Of a stretch of 17,290 nt of DNA, positions 14,770 to 17,290 are shown in pieces. Positions within the stretch are counted from its first letter, which is position 1, and every line of letters starts with the position of its first letter. The position numbers and the translations under genes are program-made. Below the pieces are notes generated by a model that was given only the letters and a program-made list of their open reading frames with translations, ran no database searches and was not told the origin of the DNA. The stretch covers positions 1 through 17,290 of the forward strand of contig USFU01000020.1 of assembly GCA_900554135.1 (NCBI GenBank), in the 5' to 3' direction. This DNA is from an uncultured Collinsella sp. GTDB taxonomy: Bacteria; Actinomycetota; Coriobacteriia; Coriobacteriales; Coriobacteriaceae.

Positions 14770-17290
14770 CTAGCCCAGGTAGCGCCCCGTGACGCTCTGG
14801 GGGCAGGCGGCAACCTGCTCGGGGGTGCCGCAGGCCACCACGCGGCCGCCGGCCTCGCCGCCGCCCGGGCCCATGTCTATGACCCAGTCCGCGTTGGCTA
14901 TGAAGTCAAGGTCATGCTCCACGACCACGACGGTAGCCCCCTGGTCCACCAGGCGCTGGAACACGCCCAGGAGGGTCTCGACGTCGCGCGGGTGCAGGCC
15001 GATCGTGGGCTCGTCAAACACAAAGACGGCGTCCGCCTGGCCGCGGCCCATCTCGCTAGCGAGCTTGAGGCGCTGGGCCTCGCCGCCAGAGAGCGCAGGC
15101 GTGGCCTCCCCCAGCGTGAGGTAGCCCAGGCCCAGGTCGTGCAGGGTCTGGAGCTTCTCGCGGGCGCGCTTGAGATCGGCCACGTGCGGCAGGGCCTCGT
15201 CCACGGAGAGGGCCATGAGCTCAGGCAGAGAAAGGCCCGGGCCGCCCACGCCCTTCTCCCCGCGCCGGACGCCCCCGGCCGCCCCCCCCGAGCGGCGTCC
15301 GCGGCAGGCCGGGCAGGCGCTGTCCACGACGGGCCGCAACAGCACCGCAACCGCTATATGGCCGGTGGCGGCGCAGGTCGGGCAGCGCAGGCGGCCCGTG
15401 TTGTACGAGAAGTCCCCGGCCTTGTAGCCCGCCTCGCGCGCTGCGTCCGTGCGCGCGTAGGCCCGGCGCAGGTCGTCGAGGACACCGCAGTAGGTTGCCA
15501 CCGTGGAGCGCACGTTGGTGCCGATGGGCGTGGCGTCTATGAGGTTGGCGCGCGAGACGCCCGCGGCGTCAAGCGCCGTCACGTGGGCGGGCAGCGGCTC
15601 GCCCGCCGCCGCGGCCGCAAGCGCGGGAACGAGCGTCTCGAGCACGAGCGTGGTCTTTCCGGAGCCGGAGACGCCCGTCACGGCCACCAGGCGCCCCTTG
15701 GGAACGTCCACACAAAGCGGCCTCACCGTGTGGAGGCCGCTCGACTCGAGGTGAATGCGCCCCAGGTCAAACATGTCGTCCGCAGCGGCGCGCGGCCGGG
15801 CCTCCACGCGCTTCTCGCCACTCAGGTACGGGCCGATGAGGGACTCCGGGCACGCGGCCACCTCGTCCACGCCACCCTGCGCCACCACGGTTCCGCCGCC
15901 CGCGCCCGCCGCCGGCCCCATCTCCACCAGGTGATCGGCCGCCGCGAGGATGCGCGTGTCGTGGTCGACCATGACCACGGAGTTGCCGTCCGCAATGAGG
16001 TCCCGCATCACACCCAGAAGGCCGTCCACGTTGGCCGGGTGCAGGCCAATGGAGGGCTCGTCCATGACGTAGAGCACGCCCGTGGTGCGGTTGCGCACGG
16101 AGCGCGCCAGCTGGACGCGCTGCCGTTCGCCCGTGGAGAGCGTGGAGCCCGCGCGGTCAAGCGAGAGGTAGCCCAGGCCAAGCTCAAGGAGCCGCCGCGC
16201 CGTGGACTGGAAGGACTCGCAGATGGAGGCCGCCATGGGACGCATCTGCCCGGGCAGGCTCTCCGGCACGCCCGCCACCCAGGCACAGGCCTCGTCAAGC
16301 GTCATCTGCGTGGCCTCTGCCAGGTTGATGCCGCGCACAAGGGGGCCTCGCGCCGCGGCCGAGAGTCGCGTGCCGCCGCAGTCCGGGCACGGGCCCTCAA
16401 CCAGGAACTTTGCCACGCGCTTCAGGCCCTTCTCGTCCTTTGCCTTGGCAAGGGAGTTCTCCACCGTGCGCACGGCGTTGAAGTAGGTGAAGTCCAGCTC
16501 GGCAAAGTTGTCGCCCTTCTTGGCCTTGTACAGGATGTGGCGCTTCTCGGCGGGGCCGTCAAAGACGATGGCACGCTCCTCGGGCGTGAGCTCGCAGAAG
16601 GGCACGTTGGTGCGCACGCCCATGGCTCCGCAGACCTGCTTCATGAGGTCCCACATGAGCGAGCCCCACACCACCACGGCGCCCTCGTCGATGGACTTGC
16701 TCTCGTCAGGCACCAGCGCCGCGCGGTTGACGGTGCGGGCCACGCCGGTGCCGCCGCAGGTGGGGCAGGCGCCGCCGCTGTTGAAGGCAAGCTCCTCGGC
16801 GCCGGGCCCGAAGAAGGTCTTTCCGCAGGTCGCGCACGTGATCGGTTGCTCGGCGGCCACCGACATGGAGGGCGGGGCGTAGGTGCCGCAGTGCGGGCAC
16901 GGGTGGCTGCCCACGCGGCTGAACAGCAGGCGCAGGCTGTTCAGCAGCTCGGACATGGTGCCGAAGGTGCTGCGCACGCCGGGGACGCTCGGGCGTTGGT
17001 GCAGCGCCAGGGCGGCGGGGACGTAGCGCACCTCGTCGACGTCGGCGCGCGCGGCCTGCCCCATGCGCCGACGCGTGTACGTGGACAGCGCCTCCAGATA
17101 GCGACGCGAGCCCTCTGCGTATAAAACGCCCAGGGCCAGCGAGCTTTTCCCGCTGCCCGAGACGCCGCACACGCCCACCAGCTGACCCAACGGGATGTCG
17201 ACGTTCACGTTCCGCAGGTTATGGACACGCGCCCCGCGCACCTCGATATGCGAAGGGCTGGCGGGCGTGAGGGTGGTTTTGCTAGTGGGG
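14770..17290 (-). CDS. UvrA-like excinuclease ATPase, short form (5' end outside window)
   Basis: About 839 codons are visible. The frame is open to the window edge (PTSKTTLTPASPSHIEVRGARVHNL), so the true start lies just outside, and the GTG at 17241 is not the start. UvrA proteins are twin ABC ATPases that find damaged DNA. Seen: Walker A GVSGSGKSS and a second GVSGSGKTT; signatures LSTGERQRVQLA and LSGGEAQRLKLA; Walker B VMDEPSIGLHP and VFDEPTIGLHP; and cysteine pairs CPHC, CATC and CPTC in the first half and CPTC and CPAC in the second. At about 840 aa it is shorter than housekeeping UvrA (about 940-970 aa). It looks like the UvrA-like paralogue class (UvrA2/DrrC-related), some of which protect against DNA-binding drugs. 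A genomic uvrA is probably elsewhere. Confidence 0.92.
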   Translation of the reverse strand, partial: PTSKTTLTPASPSHIEVRGARVHNLRNVNVDIPLGQLVGVCGVSGSGKSSLALGVLYAEGSRRYLEALSTYTRRRMGQAARADVDEVRYVPAALALHQRPSVPGVRSTFGTMSELLNSLRLLFSRVGSHPCPHCGTYAPPSMSVAAEQPITCATCGKTFFGPGAEELAFNSGGACPTCGGTGVARTVNRAALVPDESKSIDEGAVVVWGSLMWDLMKQVCGAMGVRTNVPFCELTPEERAIVFDGPAEKRHILYKAKKGDNFAELDFTYFNAVRTVENSLAKAKDEKGLKRVAKFLVEGPCPDCGGTRLSAAARGPLVRGINLAEATQMTLDEACAWVAGVPESLPGQMRPMAASICESFQSTARRLLELGLGYLSLDRAGSTLSTGERQRVQLARSVRNRTTGVLYVMDEPSIGLHPANVDGLLGVMRDLIADGNSVVMVDHDTRILAAADHLVEMGPAAGAGGGTVVAQGGVDEVAACPESLIGPYLSGEKRVEARPRAAADDMFDLGRIHLESSGLHTVRPLCVDVPKGRLVAVTGVSGSGKTTLVLETLVPALAAAAAGEPLPAHVTALDAAGVSRANLIDATPIGTNVRSTVATYCGVLDDLRRAYARTDAAREAGYKAGDFSYNTGRLRCPTCAATGHIAVAVLLRPVVDSACPACRGRRSGGAAGGVRRGEKGVGGPGLSLPELMALSVDEALPHVADLKRAREKLQTLHDLGLGYLTLGEATPALSGGEAQRLKLASEMGRGQADAVFVFDEPTIGLHPRDVETLLGVFQRLVDQGATVVVVEHDLDFIANADWVIDMGPGGGEAGGRVVACGTPEQVAACPQSVTGRYLG

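Noticed and set aside
14449..17124. Very long plus-strand open frame (891 codons) opposite the UvrA-like gene
   Set aside because: It is an antisense artefact of high GC: the product is repetitive in His, Arg, Gly and Ala, while the minus strand encodes Walker and signature motifs in order.
1..17290. CRISPR array
   Set aside because: No regularly spaced repeats with unique spacers are seen anywhere in the window.

Overview
The window looks like a chromosome segment of a high-GC, Gram-positive gut or oral actinobacterium, most likely of class Coriobacteriia (Olsenella, Collinsella or Atopobium relatives). This rests on protein flavour only: the integrase, MobC-like, type III R-M and UvrA-like proteins all have that feel, and strong GGAGG-type ribosome sites are common. 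I could not run a search. A core segment (proC, a tRNA-dihydrouridine synthase, an EamA permease and a UvrA-like ATPase, all on the minus strand) occupies about 10.97-17.29 kb. It abuts an accessory segment at 1 to about 10.6 kb.

Accessory segment, left part. A type III restriction-modification operon runs rightward: mod, res, an unrecognised 377-residue gene, and a DUF4268 / PD-(D/E)xK-like gene. The mod gene is split by a complete 1831-bp IS1595-family transposon (64-1894). The transposon has 24-bp imperfect inverted repeats and an 8-bp target duplication, AAGGATTG. It carries its transposase and, convergent to it, a passenger gene for a lincosamide-nucleotidyltransferase-like protein (Lnu/ANT type, 164 aa). 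Removing the element plus one target copy would restore the mod reading frame exactly, so the insertion looks recent. The Res subunit appears intact, but is probably without its normal Mod partner in this strain.

Accessory segment, right part. Convergent to the DUF4268 gene lies the leftover of an integrative element: a MobC-like protein directly behind a tyrosine recombinase that keeps all catalytic residues but has lost a recognisable N-terminal domain. A small unrecognised gene (140 aa) and about 360 bp without a convincing gene follow.

Core segment. proC is preceded by a Phd/YefM-RelE/ParE toxin-antitoxin pair. The pair has an 11-bp gene overlap and a promoter overlaid by a 9+9 bp palindrome, which is the expected autoregulatory operator. 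Two long imperfect palindromes sharing the core CCCAAACTCCG flank the pair, and a third 12-bp perfect stem sits between it and proC. Further right are the tRNA-dihydrouridine synthase, an EamA transporter with an obvious internal duplication, and a UvrA-like protein whose 5' end runs off the window.

The two most interesting signals are the antibiotic-resistance-type passenger transposon that has knocked out a type III methyltransferase, and the two extra genes behind res, which together suggest an expanded four-gene defence cassette.
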